NCBI GenBank assembly: GCA_938027595.1
Contig: CALJAK010000002.1
Location: 124,001-188,000 of the forward strand
Origin: an uncultured Thermoproteales archaeon
GTDB lineage: Archaea > Thermoproteota > Thermoprotei > Thermoproteales > Thermoproteaceae
Direction of reading: 5' to 3'
Length of the DNA: 64,000 nucleotides
Shown: positions 49,060-58,370 of the stretch, one piece after another
Position numbering within the stretch: the stretch's first letter is position 1
How the letters are laid out: each line of letters opens with the position of its first letter
Program-made: the position numbers and the translations under genes
Notes under the pieces: generated by a model
The model's input: the letters and a program-made list of their open reading frames with translations, nothing else
The model's database searches: none
What the model was told of the DNA's origin: nothing

Positions 49060-49263
49060 AATGACGTTATTTAAATATAGATAAATAACACTTTAAAAAA
49101 GACTATACATATATTGAGAAATTTAGAATTAACTATAATTAACATCCGAGAGGGGAATTAAAGAAAATATAAGTGAAGAGAATTAAAGAAGATAAAGAAA
49201 AAAACATTATTCTCAAACTCTTCATGAGGAATAAATGTTAAATATTAGTGAAATGACATAATT
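49060..49263. promoter_or_regulatory. AT-rich divergent spacer between nuoJ and aor
   Basis: This 204-bp AT-rich spacer holds a TATA-like ATAAATAAC (49081-49089) for nuoJ and TTAAATATTA (about 49237-49246) for the aldehyde oxidoreductase. Between them GAATTAAAGAA occurs twice (49155-49165 and 49180-49190), offset by 25 bp, a possible regulator site. No small gene or stable hairpin was found. Confidence 0.5.
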
Positions 49264-51111
49264 ATGACGGTATTCAGAGCGTTGAGGGTTGATTTGAGTA
49301 GCGGGAAAATTTCGGAAGAGATATACGGCGAACAAATTGTAAAGAAATATATCGGGGGGAGGGGATTGGGTGCATATCTGGCACTGAAAGAAATCCCCCG
49401 CGGCATAGACCCACTTTCGCCCTCTAATAAGTTATACATTTTCGCAGGTCCTCTTTCTGGAACAGCTAACTTAGCCACAAGTAGGATAAACGCAGTGGGG
49501 AAGAGTCCCCTCACAGGTTCTTATACGCATTCAAACGCAGGTGGCAACTTCGCCTACTGGCTCCGGAGGGCTGGATACGACGGCATTATAGTAGAGGGGA
49601 GGGCGGAGGAGCCTGTGTATATACTTGTGAAAGACGGAGAAGTTGCCATAAAGTCAGCTAAGCACATATGGGGCAAGTGGACGGGCTCCGCCACTAAAGC
49701 TCTGCTACAAGACGCTGGGCTTGAGACTGACGAGAGGAAAGCCGGTGTGATGGTTATAGGTCCCGCCGGCGAGAATTTAGTCAAAATCGCCGGATTGCGC
49801 TTCAGCGATTACGAACGTTTCGCTGGCCGTGGAGGACTCGGCGCAGTGGCTGGGTCGAAAAAACTAAAGGGCATAGTGGTTTGGGGTACACACGACACTA
49901 TGAGAGACGTTGTAGATCGGCAGAAGTTTCTCAAAGTCGCCACTGAATATTCCACAAAACTCTTAAATGCCTCTGTCTCCAAGGCGTTACATCAATACGG
50001 CACTAATTTGTTGGCAAACATAATGAACTCCATCGGCGGATATCCCACTAGAAATTTCGAAACTGGCTACTTCGAAGAAACTGAAAAGATAAGCGGCGAA
50101 TACATAAAACAGCATTACGTAAAGGAAGTACATGGATGTACACTCTGCCCAATCCAATGTACTCAAATGGCTGTAGTGCCCTCAGGTCCTTACAAAGTAG
50201 CTGGAGAAAAGATAAAGTATGAATATGAACCCACGTGGTCGATGGGTGCAAATTTGGGGCTTTCTCAGACTGAGGCAGTACTTAAGTTGGAGAAATTAGC
50301 TAACGAACTAGGCATAGATGTAATTTCGTTAGGAAACACACTAGGTACGTTTATAGAATTAGTCAAGAGAGGGAAAGTCGAATACGACGTAGATTGGGGC
50401 GATGGGGGGGCTTTAATAGACTTAACGTATAAGTTAGCTTACAGAGAAGGGATTGGAGACGATTTAGCAGAAGGCGATTGGAGACTGGCGAATAAATACG
50501 GAGCGCCGGACGCATTTGTGGGCTCTAGGGGACAGGGCTTCCCAGCTTACGACCCTAGAGCTTTGAAGGGGTTCGCTATTTCTTACGTAACTGCCAACCG
50601 CGGTGGAGATCACCTCGAGTCATATACGCCAACTTGGGAAGTGTTAGGCGTGCCGGAAAAAGTAGATCCGTTATGCGACACGCCCGAGTGCATATCGAAA
50701 CAAGTAAGCCTAGTGATATATGGACAACATCTAATGGCGTTGAGCGACTCAGTGACGTTTTGTAAATTCGACACTCTAGACAAAGATGGAATATTCGAAA
50801 GCCATCTGGCGGATTTATTCAACGCCGCTTTCGACTGGAGCGTCACTGCTCAAGACTTGCTCACCACCGGCGAGCGTATTTTCAACGTAGAGAGACTATT
50901 CCACGTGAAAGAGGGGAAGTGGGTGAGAGACGAACTCCCGCCGAAGATGAGAGAGCCCATAAAGACTGGGCCGGCGAAGGGACACACAGCGTCGAAAATG
51001 TTCGACGAGGGGATTAAAGAGTTTTATAAGGCGAGGGGTTGGGTTGACGGAAAGCCGACATACGAAACGCTGAAGCGGCTCGGGTTGGAGGAATTTCAAT
51101 ACTTGTTGTAG
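49264..51111 (+). CDS. aor: Aldehyde ferredoxin oxidoreductase family (tungsten-pterin) enzyme
   Basis: A 615-residue AOR-family protein that oxidises aldehydes to acids with ferredoxin. The N-terminal domain holds YIGGRGLGAYLAL, LSGTANLATSRINAVGKSPLTG and the pterin-binding FAGRGGLGAVAGSKKLKGIVV. The [4Fe-4S] ligands are Cys292, 295 and 299 (CTLCPIQC) and probably Cys500 (FCKFDT). Substrate specificity (AOR, FOR or GAPOR) is not evident, although length fits AOR and FOR. Its cofactor depends on MoeA at 20 kb. A TATA-like element is about 23 nt upstream. The next gene, on the other strand, overlaps by 16 bp. Confidence 0.93.
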   Translation: MTVFRALRVDLSSGKISEEIYGEQIVKKYIGGRGLGAYLALKEIPRGIDPLSPSNKLYIFAGPLSGTANLATSRINAVGKSPLTGSYTHSNAGGNFAYWLRRAGYDGIIVEGRAEEPVYILVKDGEVAIKSAKHIWGKWTGSATKALLQDAGLETDERKAGVMVIGPAGENLVKIAGLRFSDYERFAGRGGLGAVAGSKKLKGIVVWGTHDTMRDVVDRQKFLKVATEYSTKLLNASVSKALHQYGTNLLANIMNSIGGYPTRNFETGYFEETEKISGEYIKQHYVKEVHGCTLCPIQCTQMAVVPSGPYKVAGEKIKYEYEPTWSMGANLGLSQTEAVLKLEKLANELGIDVISLGNTLGTFIELVKRGKVEYDVDWGDGGALIDLTYKLAYREGIGDDLAEGDWRLANKYGAPDAFVGSRGQGFPAYDPRALKGFAISYVTANRGGDHLESYTPTWEVLGVPEKVDPLCDTPECISKQVSLVIYGQHLMALSDSVTFCKFDTLDKDGIFESHLADLFNAAFDWSVTAQDLLTTGERIFNVERLFHVKEGKWVRDELPPKMREPIKTGPAKGHTASKMFDEGIKEFYKARGWVDGKPTYETLKRLGLEEFQYLL

Positions 51112-51386
51112 TCTTTTGCAAGTTGGAAAAACTCCACTATTTTTTCCAACGGCGTTTTTAAAGTGTAGAATTTAATGAGGTATTGAACTTCACCGTCGTC
51201 GATCGAGAGGCAAGTGCCACATATCTCGCCGGCTAATTGTGATAATTGTCTACCGGCGTATTTCTTGGGAAGTTGCACAACGCCGTTTCTAGCGATTACG
51301 AGAGTATCTACGTTACAAGAACAGACGACTTCGAAAACTACCTCTTCCATGAACTTCTCTGCGTTTTTTACAAACAGCGTTTGCAT
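51096..51386 (-). CDS. Hypothetical Cys-bearing protein
   Basis: A 96-residue soluble protein with a CSC and an ICGTC motif, which might bind metal or form a disulfide; no family is recognised. I start at the ATG at 51386 rather than the GTG at 51398 because the TATA-like TTTTTAAAT lies about 20 nt upstream of it. It overlaps the aor 3' end and shares a 28-nt divergent promoter region with nadK. Confidence 0.55.
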   Translation of the reverse strand: MQTLFVKNAEKFMEEVVFEVVCSCNVDTLVIARNGVVQLPKKYAGRQLSQLAGEICGTCLSIDDGEVQYLIKFYTLKTPLEKIVEFFQLAKDYNKY

Positions 51387-51410
51387 ATATATCTCCACTG
51401 TTTTTAAATT
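51385..51410. promoter_or_regulatory. Crossed divergent promoters, hypothetical gene/nadK
   Basis: ATATATAT (51385-51392) is about 26 nt upstream of the nadK ATG (51415), and TTTTTAAAT (51401-51409) is about 20 nt upstream of the minus-strand ATG (51386). Each TATA-like element lies next to the other gene's start codon, so only 28 nt separate the two starts. Confidence 0.5.
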
Positions 51411-51414
51411 TATA

Positions 51415-52137
51415 ATGTACGCAATTTACCATCGTCCAGATTTAGAAAAACTAGCTAGAGAAGTTAGAGATAAGTACGGCTTCATGGAACTTAATTGCGA
51501 TAGGGAGTTCTCTCACGTCTTTATACTTGGCGGCGACGGAACGTTGCTTGAAGCCCTGCATAGATACCCCTGTGTGTTAAATTCGACAATTGTCCACATG
51601 GGCCTCGGCAGAGTTAACTTCTACAGAAGTGCTAATTCTATCTCGATAGAGGAAGCCATACGGCGTGTGGAAGTTGGAGAGTACAACGTTCTCGAATTTT
51701 CAACTCTCCGATGCGGGAAGCAAGCAGCGCTTAACGAAGTAGCTATATACAGCGCGGAGGTTGGCAAACTATTGAAGTTCAAAATTACGGTTAACGGGGG
51801 GGAGATAGTGGGTAGGGGAGATGGAGTTATTGTATCCACGCCTCACGGTACGTCTGGATATGTAATATCTACCTTCGGCCCAGTTGTAGACTACAGAATT
51901 TCCGCCGTAGTGATCTCCTTTGTCGCTCCCTACACTCTATACCTCCGTCCGTTTGTGTTAGACGTAGATAGAGTGTTTATAGAAACTAACAGAGAGGCAA
52001 TTCTAGTGTGCGACGGACGTGGGGGCGAGAAATCTACAAATTTCGAAATTGTAGTTGGTGAGAATAAACTGAAACTCGCCACTTTCGACAATTTCAACTT
52101 TCTAAATAGAGTAATGGAGAGATTTAGGAGTATATGA
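51415..52137 (+). CDS. nadK: NAD(P) kinase
   Basis: A 240-residue NAD kinase. The GGDGTLLEAL motif (about residues 39-48) binds ATP phosphate, and DGVIVSTPHGTSGYVIST (about 138-155) holds the conserved Asp and NAD site. It makes NADP. The ATG at 51415 is the first Met that fits, about 26 nt from ATATATAT; an open frame continues upstream but lacks homology. The stop overlaps the PIN gene by 4 bp. Confidence 0.92.
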   Translation: MYAIYHRPDLEKLAREVRDKYGFMELNCDREFSHVFILGGDGTLLEALHRYPCVLNSTIVHMGLGRVNFYRSANSISIEEAIRRVEVGEYNVLEFSTLRCGKQAALNEVAIYSAEVGKLLKFKITVNGGEIVGRGDGVIVSTPHGTSGYVISTFGPVVDYRISAVVISFVAPYTLYLRPFVLDVDRVFIETNREAILVCDGRGGEKSTNFEIVVGENKLKLATFDNFNFLNRVMERFRSI

Positions 52138-52466
52138 CGTGTTTAGTTTTAGATGCATCTGCCGTCATACATGGGAGAGATGTGAGGATATTCGGCGGTG
52201 TGCTCTACACAACTAGAGAAGTAATAGAAGAGTTGAGAGACTCTAGAGCACAAGCAGCTATAGACATACTTAGAGTGGAAGTCGTGGAAGTAAATAGAGA
52301 GAGAGTGAGAGATTTAGCAAAGCGGTTTAATTTGTCTAATGCAGATGCGTCTGTGTTAGCTCTAGCTCTAGAGAAGAAGTGTGTACTCGTGACTGACGAC
52401 GGTAAATTGGCTTCTACTGCTAGGAAACTGGGGGTAAAAACACGTGGGATCTACATGAGGGAGTAG
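52134..52466 (+). CDS. PIN-domain ribonuclease (Nob1-like, no zinc ribbon)
   Basis: A 110-residue PIN domain with acidic residues Asp7 (LDASAVI), Glu32/33, Asp71 (NADASVLAL) and Asp88/89 (VTDDGKLA) for metal-dependent RNA cleavage. Its pattern is closest to Nob1, which cuts 3' of small-subunit rRNA, but Nob1 has a C-terminal zinc ribbon and this protein stops after the PIN domain. Toxin-type PIN (VapC) is an alternative, but no antitoxin gene precedes it. Translation is coupled to nadK. Confidence 0.75.
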   Translation: MTCLVLDASAVIHGRDVRIFGGVLYTTREVIEELRDSRAQAAIDILRVEVVEVNRERVRDLAKRFNLSNADASVLALALEKKCVLVTDDGKLASTARKLGVKTRGIYMRE

Positions 52467-53134
52467 AGAAAAGACCCAGCGGCTGCCGCCAGTGGAATTG
52501 TGAGATTGTCCTCCACGCCGAAAACATCCGCCGCCATAACCAGTAGAGTTATCAAAAGCGACGCTAGTGGGGGGTAGCCAACTATAATCAACGCCAGCGC
52601 ATTCGCCACGCTGCCGGCCGCCGTGCCCCAGATAGTGACTCTCCCAAAAAGCCGTCTGCCACCCACTCCAACACCCACAATTGCACTAACTGCGTCATAC
52701 ACGATTAGACTGACGATAGCTGCGATGAAGTGAACCGGCCCGAAGAGCGTTATAGACGACAAAAACCCCAAAGCGCCCATCACAATGCCCAAGTAGCCGT
52801 GGCGTTTTTCGTAATCTCTCTCAGCTAGCGCTATGAATTCTTCAATTTGTTTTACAAATTTCTGGTACTGTAGTTCTGGCTTGTCTAGTGGGATAAAGCG
52901 ATCTAGCCTCTCTAATAATTCTTCTAGAGACTTGAGGAGGTTCTGCCTCACTTCATTCCATAGAGTTGGTTGTCTAACTTGTATAGAGTAGAGAAAGCCG
53001 CTTACCGCCGCTAGAGAGGCTATATATATATCTATGGGGATGTTGACAAAGAGGGGGATAGCTACCAGCGCCACAAATGTAATGTGGAAGATCTTCCTCG
53101 CGAGGAGTCTACGGAGCTCGCTAAGGTGAGACAT
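52451..53134 (-). CDS. CTP-dependent polyprenol/phytol kinase-like membrane protein
   Basis: A 227-residue membrane protein with six or seven hydrophobic segments. The N-terminal RKIFHI motif, a Asp-Ala...G-x-G-x-G site (YDAVSAIVGVGVGGRRLFGR, about residues 160-180) and a late DNLTIPLAAAAGS resemble dolichol, phytol and geranylgeraniol kinases. A role in recycling isoprenoid alcohols for lipids would fit the nearby geranylgeranyl reductase. The start is tentatively the ATG at 53134. The start overlaps the DUF371 gene by 14 bp, and the 3' end overlaps the PIN gene by 16 bp. Confidence 0.72.
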   Translation of the reverse strand: MSHLSELRRLLARKIFHITFVALVAIPLFVNIPIDIYIASLAAVSGFLYSIQVRQPTLWNEVRQNLLKSLEELLERLDRFIPLDKPELQYQKFVKQIEEFIALAERDYEKRHGYLGIVMGALGFLSSITLFGPVHFIAAIVSLIVYDAVSAIVGVGVGGRRLFGRVTIWGTAAGSVANALALIIVGYPPLASLLITLLVMAADVFGVEDNLTIPLAAAAGSFLYSLM

Positions 53135-53567
53135 AACCACTTGGACACACACCAATTGTAATCCTCACGGGGGCACCCCGCCTCAGCGCGGTCAACAACT
53201 CTCTCTTGAGGTCGGCGGCTGCTTTCTCAATCGAAATGGCGACTGTTGAGTCATCTACGTATGTGCTCTTCCTAGCCACAATCCGCCACATAGAGGTTGG
53301 GATTGCTAAGGGGGTAGACCCCACTACGTAGTCTTGTACAACGCCGGCGTCTATCACAATGACTACCTTACCCGGCTTTGTCAAATATTGAGAAATCTCT
53401 CCCAGCTCGCCGGCCGCTCTCTCAGAGCAACACGCCACTATGCAATCTCCCCTCTTGGTTACGTAGATGTCTTTAGTTATCTCTATAGTTCGTCTATTTT
53501 TCGCAGTTATGTTGGGGTGGCCTCTAGCTGTGAAAACCACGTGAGGTGACCGCCGGTTGAGAACCAT
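53121..53567 (-). CDS. DUF371 family protein
   Basis: A 148-residue protein matching the archaeal DUF371 pattern: [24 protein letters not shown], then [17 protein letters not shown]. The family is conserved in archaea without known function. I start at the ATG at 53567, about 24 nt from the shared TATA element at 53586-53596; an ATG at 53612 would lie on the far side of that element. Its 3' end overlaps the polyprenol-kinase-like gene. Confidence 0.82.
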   Translation of the reverse strand: MVLNRRSPHVVFTARGHPNITAKNRRTIEITKDIYVTKRGDCIVACCSERAAGELGEISQYLTKPGKVVIVIDAGVVQDYVVGSTPLAIPTSMWRIVARKSTYVDDSTVAISIEKAAADLKRELLTALRRGAPVRITIGVCPSGYVSP

Positions 53568-53585
53568 GTCGACGCAAGACATGTC

Positions 53586-53596
53586 TTTATTTATAA
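53586..53596. promoter_or_regulatory. Shared TATA element, DUF371/tyrS
   Basis: TTTATTTATAA is centred about 24 nt from the DUF371 start (53567, minus) and 22 nt from the tyrS start (53613, plus). It reads as a TATA box on both strands and no other AT-rich element lies in the 45-nt gap. Confidence 0.55.
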
Positions 53597-53612
53597 GGTG
53601 ATTTTTCAACAT

Positions 53613-54728
53613 ATGGACGTAGAGACTCGGCTGTCTCTAGTCTTGCGGTACCCCACGGAGGAGGTAATTACAGTAGACGAATTGAGAGAGTTGTTCCAAG
53701 CGGGATACAGATTGAATCACTACATTGGGTTTGAGATAAGCGGTTTTATCCACGTTGGCACTGGAATTGTGAGCATGTCTAAAGTTGTGGATCTGCAGAA
53801 GGCAGGCGTGAAGACCACTATCTTCCTCGCCGACATACACTCGTGGCTTAACAACAAACTAGGTGGCGACCTAGATACCATTAGGAGAGTGGCGGTGACG
53901 TACTACAGGGAGACTTTTGGAAAGATTATTGAAACGTTAGGCGGCGATGTGAACAGCGTTGAGTTCGTCCTCGGGTCGGACCTCTACCACCACAATGACG
54001 AGTATTGGCTTCTCCTCATGGATTTAACTCGCCACCTCACGCTGTCGCAAGCTAAACACAGTTTGACAATTCTAGGTAGGAAAATGGGAGACTCAATACC
54101 GCTGGCTTATTTAATGTACCCCCCGCTGCAAGTGGCTGACGTTTTTGCGCTTGGGGCTCACATACCACACGGCGGTTTAGACCAGAGGAGAGCACATATT
54201 TTAGCTAGGCAAGTGGCCGACAGAGTCAAGTTCTACCCACTAACTGTGGGAGGTAAGCGAGTGAAACCTGTAGCTCTACATCACAAGTTGATCCCGGCGT
54301 TGAACATCACCACTAAGCCAAGCAGCAAAGAAGAGTTGAGCGAGTTGAAGATGTCTAAGAGTATCCCACAGAGCGCTATTTTTGTCCACGACGGTCCCGA
54401 AGAGATTAGGCAGAAGATATACAGAGCGTATTGCCCCCCGCGGGAGGTGGAGTACAACCCAGTGCTTGAGTTACTACACCTAACGTTTAGAGAAGAGAGA
54501 AAAACGCCGTTAGTAATTAGGCGGCTTGAGAAATACGGCGGCGATGTGGAAGTGTGGACTTTTGGAGAACTAGAGGCGCTCTATAGAGAGGGAAAAATCC
54601 ACCCGGCAGATTTGAAAAACGCAGCCGCCGAAGAATTGACGTCACTACTACTGCCAATATATCGCCACTTCCAGGGTCCGGGGGGGAAGTTGCTAGAAGA
54701 GATGAAAAACATTACGATTAGCCGTTAG
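53613..54728 (+). CDS. tyrS: Tyrosyl-tRNA synthetase
   Basis: A 371-residue class I synthetase of archaeal type. The tyrosine site is [15 protein letters not shown] (HIGH variant, about residues 37-51) and the KMSKS loop is [14 protein letters not shown] (about 252-265). The ATG at 53613 follows the shared TATA element by 22 nt; a GTG five codons earlier is possible. Its last 36 bp overlap the convergent reductase gene. Confidence 0.95.
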   Translation: MDVETRLSLVLRYPTEEVITVDELRELFQAGYRLNHYIGFEISGFIHVGTGIVSMSKVVDLQKAGVKTTIFLADIHSWLNNKLGGDLDTIRRVAVTYYRETFGKIIETLGGDVNSVEFVLGSDLYHHNDEYWLLLMDLTRHLTLSQAKHSLTILGRKMGDSIPLAYLMYPPLQVADVFALGAHIPHGGLDQRRAHILARQVADRVKFYPLTVGGKRVKPVALHHKLIPALNITTKPSSKEELSELKMSKSIPQSAIFVHDGPEEIRQKIYRAYCPPREVEYNPVLELLHLTFREERKTPLVIRRLEKYGGDVEVWTFGELEALYREGKIHPADLKNAAAEELTSLLLPIYRHFQGPGGKLLEEMKNITISR

Positions 54729-55760
54729 ATATTTTAAAAACTCCACGCCAGCCCTCACGGCTCTCACGTCGAGTAGAGCAGCCGACGCCAACGTCAGCAA
54801 ATGGTCGTCGTAATCTATCGCCACGTACTCTCCGCCGTCTAACGCCTCGAGCAGCTTATCCACCAGCCTCTGACCGTACAATACGCCAAACGCAGCGAAG
54901 GCCAGCCTCAACTTGAGTCTAGCGAGCCAAGTGGATCGCTCGTAATGCGCTGGGTCCCCCCTCTTCACGGCCTCAGCCGCAGCCACACCGCTGCGCATCG
55001 ACAAAACAATACCTCCACCGCTGAGTGGCTTCACTAAACCCGCCGCGTCTCCCAACAGCAGAACTCTGCCGTGTATCAATCTCTTCAAAGGCGGACCGGC
55101 GAGGACTCCCCCGCCGAACGGCTTGCCAACCGGCTTGCCTCTTATGTATTTCACTAGTTTATTCAATTTGTCCACCACGCCGTCGACGTCCACAAGTCCC
55201 ACTCTATAGAGCCCCCTGTCTAACTCCACGACCCAAGAGAAGTACGTCCGGGAAAACTTTGAGTTATAAATCACGTTGATGCTCTCCATGTCTACGTCGC
55301 TCTTTACGTCTACTTGAAGCCCCGGAAGTCTAACCACATGTCCAAACCTCCCAGAGAGTTTTCTAGAGGCGCCCTCAGCTATCGCTATGTAGTCGTAGGG
55401 ACCCCAGCGAGCTCCATCGAGACTGTACAAATACCCCCCTCTAACTTCACGTATCTTCTTGCCGAAGTTTATGTTGACAGACTCCGCCAACTTCTCCTCC
55501 AGCCCTGGTCTGTCTAATAGATAGACGCCACCCCTCACTTTGAAGTGTATCCACCTCTCGAGATTTGTGATTGTGAGACTGTCGTATTTGTTCAACACGA
55601 CGCTCTTCGGCACCAATCCCTCGGCAGATTTGGCACTAACGAGACTCGTGCAGTGCCGGGGGAGACCCACTTTTTCATGTTCTTCAAAGATGTCCACATC
55701 TCCAAGCCCAGCTGCGAACGACAACCCGGCGGGGCCGGCTCCCACGACTGCCACTCGCAC
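54693..55760 (-). CDS. Geranylgeranyl reductase family FAD protein
   Basis: A 355-residue flavoprotein of the GGR family, which saturates geranylgeranyl chains of archaeal lipids. It has the N-terminal FAD motif [21 protein letters not shown], an internal ATG-like motif and [22 protein letters not shown]. Other members reduce different isoprenoids, so the exact substrate is not certain. The GTG at 55760 is 23 nt from a shared TATA element. The 3' end overlaps tyrS by 36 bp. Confidence 0.88.
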   Translation of the reverse strand: MRVAVVGAGPAGLSFAAGLGDVDIFEEHEKVGLPRHCTSLVSAKSAEGLVPKSVVLNKYDSLTITNLERWIHFKVRGGVYLLDRPGLEEKLAESVNINFGKKIREVRGGYLYSLDGARWGPYDYIAIAEGASRKLSGRFGHVVRLPGLQVDVKSDVDMESINVIYNSKFSRTYFSWVVELDRGLYRVGLVDVDGVVDKLNKLVKYIRGKPVGKPFGGGVLAGPPLKRLIHGRVLLLGDAAGLVKPLSGGGIVLSMRSGVAAAEAVKRGDPAHYERSTWLARLKLRLAFAAFGVLYGQRLVDKLLEALDGGEYVAIDYDDHLLTLASAALLDVRAVRAGVEFLKYLTANRNVFHLF

Positions 55761-55778
55761 AAAGACTGGGGGGTGGCC

Positions 55779-55787
55779 ATATAAATA
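55779..55787. promoter_or_regulatory. Shared TATA element, GGR/HD phosphohydrolase
   Basis: ATATAAATA is centred 23 nt from the reductase start (55760, minus) and 22 nt from the HD-domain gene start (55805, plus). Nothing else in the 44-nt gap fits promoter spacing. Confidence 0.55.
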
Positions 55788-55804
55788 CGTAGCAGTAGTT
55801 AGTC

Positions 55805-57199
55805 ATGCAGTTTAAAAAAGCCATTAGAGACCCCATACACGGCTTTATCAAACTCACAGAGGAGGAAGTGAAATTCATAGACGGAGAGCCCCTCATACAG
55901 CGGCTTAGGTATGTGAAACAGTTGGGTTACGTGTATTTAGTCTACCCCACCGCCACACATACTCGATTCGACCACAGCCTGGGCGTGATGCAAGTGGCGC
56001 ACCTCATAGGCGAGAGGATAATGCAACAGAGGGGGGGTGTGGATGAACATTTGTTGAAACACTTACGCATGGCGGCGTTGTTGCACGACTTGGGCCACTT
56101 GCCATTTTCACACTCTTTCGAAACTTTGGCTAGAGAACTCCTCCACGTGGCGGCCGAGAGTAGATGTGTAGACGTAGACTTGGCGCTTTTCGACACAGAG
56201 AAGCCGCACGAGGTGACCACTAGGCTGTTGATGAATAACTTGGAGGGGCGATTAGTAGAGCTGGGATACAACCCAGAGGTGATTAAAGACATTCTGTCTG
56301 GGAGGGGGAAGTTGAGTTTCATATTATCCGGCGTGTTTGACGCAGATAGATTAGACTACATCATGCGCGACATGTACTTCACTGGCGCTGCTGTGGGCAC
56401 TAGCTTCACTTACATAGATCTAGAGAGGATTATAGAAAATTTGGAGGCGGTGGGGGAGGGGGTTCAGTTTAACGAAAAGGCGAGAGTAAATCTAGAGGGG
56501 TACTTACTCACTCGGTACAATCTATATAGACATGTATATCTCCACCACAAGACTGTGTTGTTCACCGAAGTGGCGCGTCAGATTATGGCTAGAAACATAG
56601 CTAAATGTAAAGACGACTCTGGAGATAGAGAGATATGTAGATATCTATGTGACTTGGCGAAGTTCATGACCGGCGCGGTTGAGAGCGTGTGGAAAGCCAC
56701 AGATGACTACTTTAACTCCATATTCCTCAGAGACGCTAGCTACCGAGATCTCCTGGGGCGGAAGACGTTGAACTTCATAACTTTTTGGAAGAGAGAAAAA
56801 GACTTTCTAGAAGTCTTCAAAGACCCAGCGCGTGTGAATCAATCTATCGATAAGTTGAGCCACTGGGCGTTGATAGACCGGCTAAAGAGAGAGCTAACCG
56901 AGACACTCAACTTGGGGTTGAGCAAATGTAGACTCTCGCCAGACGACTTGATAATATCCCGCGCCAGCTTCGACCCCCACGTGGAGGACCTCCATATATC
57001 CACATCTATGGGTCCCATCTCCATCTCCACAATATCGCCGCTAGTGGAAGCTATAAACGAAGCTTGGAAGAGAGCACCTCACGTGTTTCTATACATAAGG
57101 CGCGACGTTGTGGAGAAGTGTGGAGAAGAAGTAATCACCGGCTTGAAGAGAGTGCTAGAGCCACTTCTAGATCTGGCAGTGAGGAAAATCACTCAGTGA
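55805..57199 (+). CDS. HD-domain phosphohydrolase (SAMHD1/dGTPase-like)
   Basis: A 464-residue protein of the HD superfamily. It starts IRDPIHGFIKLTEEE, then THTRFDHSLGVMQVAH (first metal His), ALLHDLGHLPFSHSFE (HD motif, about residues 97-112) and DADRLDYIMRDMY with the distal Asp. This layout matches archaeal dNTP triphosphohydrolases related to SAMHD1. Controlling dNTP pools is a plausible role. The ATG is 22 nt from a shared TATA element. The 3' end overlaps the next minus-strand gene by 11 bp. Confidence 0.88.
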   Translation: MQFKKAIRDPIHGFIKLTEEEVKFIDGEPLIQRLRYVKQLGYVYLVYPTATHTRFDHSLGVMQVAHLIGERIMQQRGGVDEHLLKHLRMAALLHDLGHLPFSHSFETLARELLHVAAESRCVDVDLALFDTEKPHEVTTRLLMNNLEGRLVELGYNPEVIKDILSGRGKLSFILSGVFDADRLDYIMRDMYFTGAAVGTSFTYIDLERIIENLEAVGEGVQFNEKARVNLEGYLLTRYNLYRHVYLHHKTVLFTEVARQIMARNIAKCKDDSGDREICRYLCDLAKFMTGAVESVWKATDDYFNSIFLRDASYRDLLGRKTLNFITFWKREKDFLEVFKDPARVNQSIDKLSHWALIDRLKRELTETLNLGLSKCRLSPDDLIISRASFDPHVEDLHISTSMGPISISTISPLVEAINEAWKRAPHVFLYIRRDVVEKCGEEVITGLKRVLEPLLDLAVRKITQ

Positions 57200-57479
57200 T
57201 CTTGAGCGACTTCTTTATGTACTCCTCTACAATTTCTCTAGTCTGTCGATATACCCACCGGCCCCACTCCGACAATTCCACAGTGCCATCTCTAAATACC
57301 ACTTCTTCTCTAAGGAGGTGGGGCCACGTCTGCCAATTGTACTTAATTCCCACACTCTCCACGGCGCGTTTCGCGATTTCGTTAACTTCCTCCACAGAGG
57401 CGGGTCCCTGCACCAAGCGGCGCATTATGACTAGCTTTATGTATTCACCCACTGGGCTAAGACGTTCTTGGATGTACAT
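57189..57479 (-). CDS. Hypothetical helical protein, HTH-like
   Basis: A 96-residue helical protein (SVEEVNEIAKRAVESVGI ... LREEVVFRDGTVELSEWGRWVYRQTREIVEEYI). The central part resembles a winged-helix fold, but no key residues confirm it. The ATG at 57479 is preferred over 57500 because an AATAAA element is about 22 nt upstream. It overlaps the HD gene 3' end. Confidence 0.5.
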   Translation of the reverse strand: MYIQERLSPVGEYIKLVIMRRLVQGPASVEEVNEIAKRAVESVGIKYNWQTWPHLLREEVVFRDGTVELSEWGRWVYRQTREIVEEYIKKSLKITE

Positions 57480-57542
57480 ATAGATGAGACTTCTACACAA
57501 TAAATCTCAAACACTTAAGAAAACGAGCGGTGGGGGAGTAGA

Positions 57543-58370
57543 GTGAAAATGTTCACACTCCCACCCGTCGTGTCCAAGTGGCAAGTGGAAGACTTGGAAA
57601 AGAGACTGGGAGAAATTTCTCTAGATCTCGAATTGTCGAAGACTAGAGTTGAGTACCGGGGACGCACGGCTTATTTCACACACGGCGGCGTTGAATATGA
57701 GGTACATCTAGACACTCTCCCACCTGCTGAGGGTTGCGAGATATACGCATTGATTGGGGGGAAGTGGGTGGAGTTGTCCATCTCTGGAGATAGGTTTTAC
57801 AAACTCTGTCTCTTCAATAGGGGGTGGGCCCCCACTCTAATGATAGACGGGATAACTATGCACAGCGTTTTGGAAAATCCCCTCAACATCGCCAGAAAGA
57901 AAGCCAGGGGGGCGTGGGGTAGAGTATTTGAGTGCTGCACGGGGTTGGGATATACAGCAATAGAAGCCGCAAAGAGGGGAGCACGACAAGTCGTCACTGT
58001 GGAGATAGACATAAACGTCTTGACGCTAGCTAGGTACAACCCCCACAGTAGAGAATTGTGGTCGCCCAAGATAGACGTGGTGCTGGGCGACTGCCTCGCC
58101 CACGCGCGCGCGTCTAGAGACCAGAAGTTTAGCTACATAGTGCACGACCCGCCGAGGTTGAGTCACGCCACGCAGAGGTTGTACTCCGAGGCGTTGTATA
58201 GAGAATTCTACAGAATTCTAAAGAGGGGGGGCGGTTTGTTTCACTACGTGAGTCTCACCGGCACGAAATACAGAGGGCTGAACCCCACGAGGGGCGTGGT
58301 GGAGCGGTTGAAGAGAGCGGGATTCACCATAGAGGAGAGAGGCGAGTGGGGTGTCTACGCCAGGAAATAA
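57543..58370 (+). CDS. Predicted archaeal SAM-dependent methyltransferase
   Basis: A 275-residue protein with a Rossmann methyltransferase domain: VFECCTGLGYTAIEAAKRGA (motif I, about residues 128-147), VVTVEIDINVLTLA (motif II) and a DPPR motif IV (HDPPRLSH). It belongs to an archaeal family of predicted methyltransferases without a known substrate; a rRNA or tRNA target is likely, given DPPR. The GTG at 57543 or the ATG at 57549 is the start. Convergent with the M24 peptidase gene, overlap 16 bp. Confidence 0.8.
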   Translation: MKMFTLPPVVSKWQVEDLEKRLGEISLDLELSKTRVEYRGRTAYFTHGGVEYEVHLDTLPPAEGCEIYALIGGKWVELSISGDRFYKLCLFNRGWAPTLMIDGITMHSVLENPLNIARKKARGAWGRVFECCTGLGYTAIEAAKRGARQVVTVEIDINVLTLARYNPHSRELWSPKIDVVLGDCLAHARASRDQKFSYIVHDPPRLSHATQRLYSEALYREFYRILKRGGGLFHYVSLTGTKYRGLNPTRGVVERLKRAGFTIEERGEWGVYARK

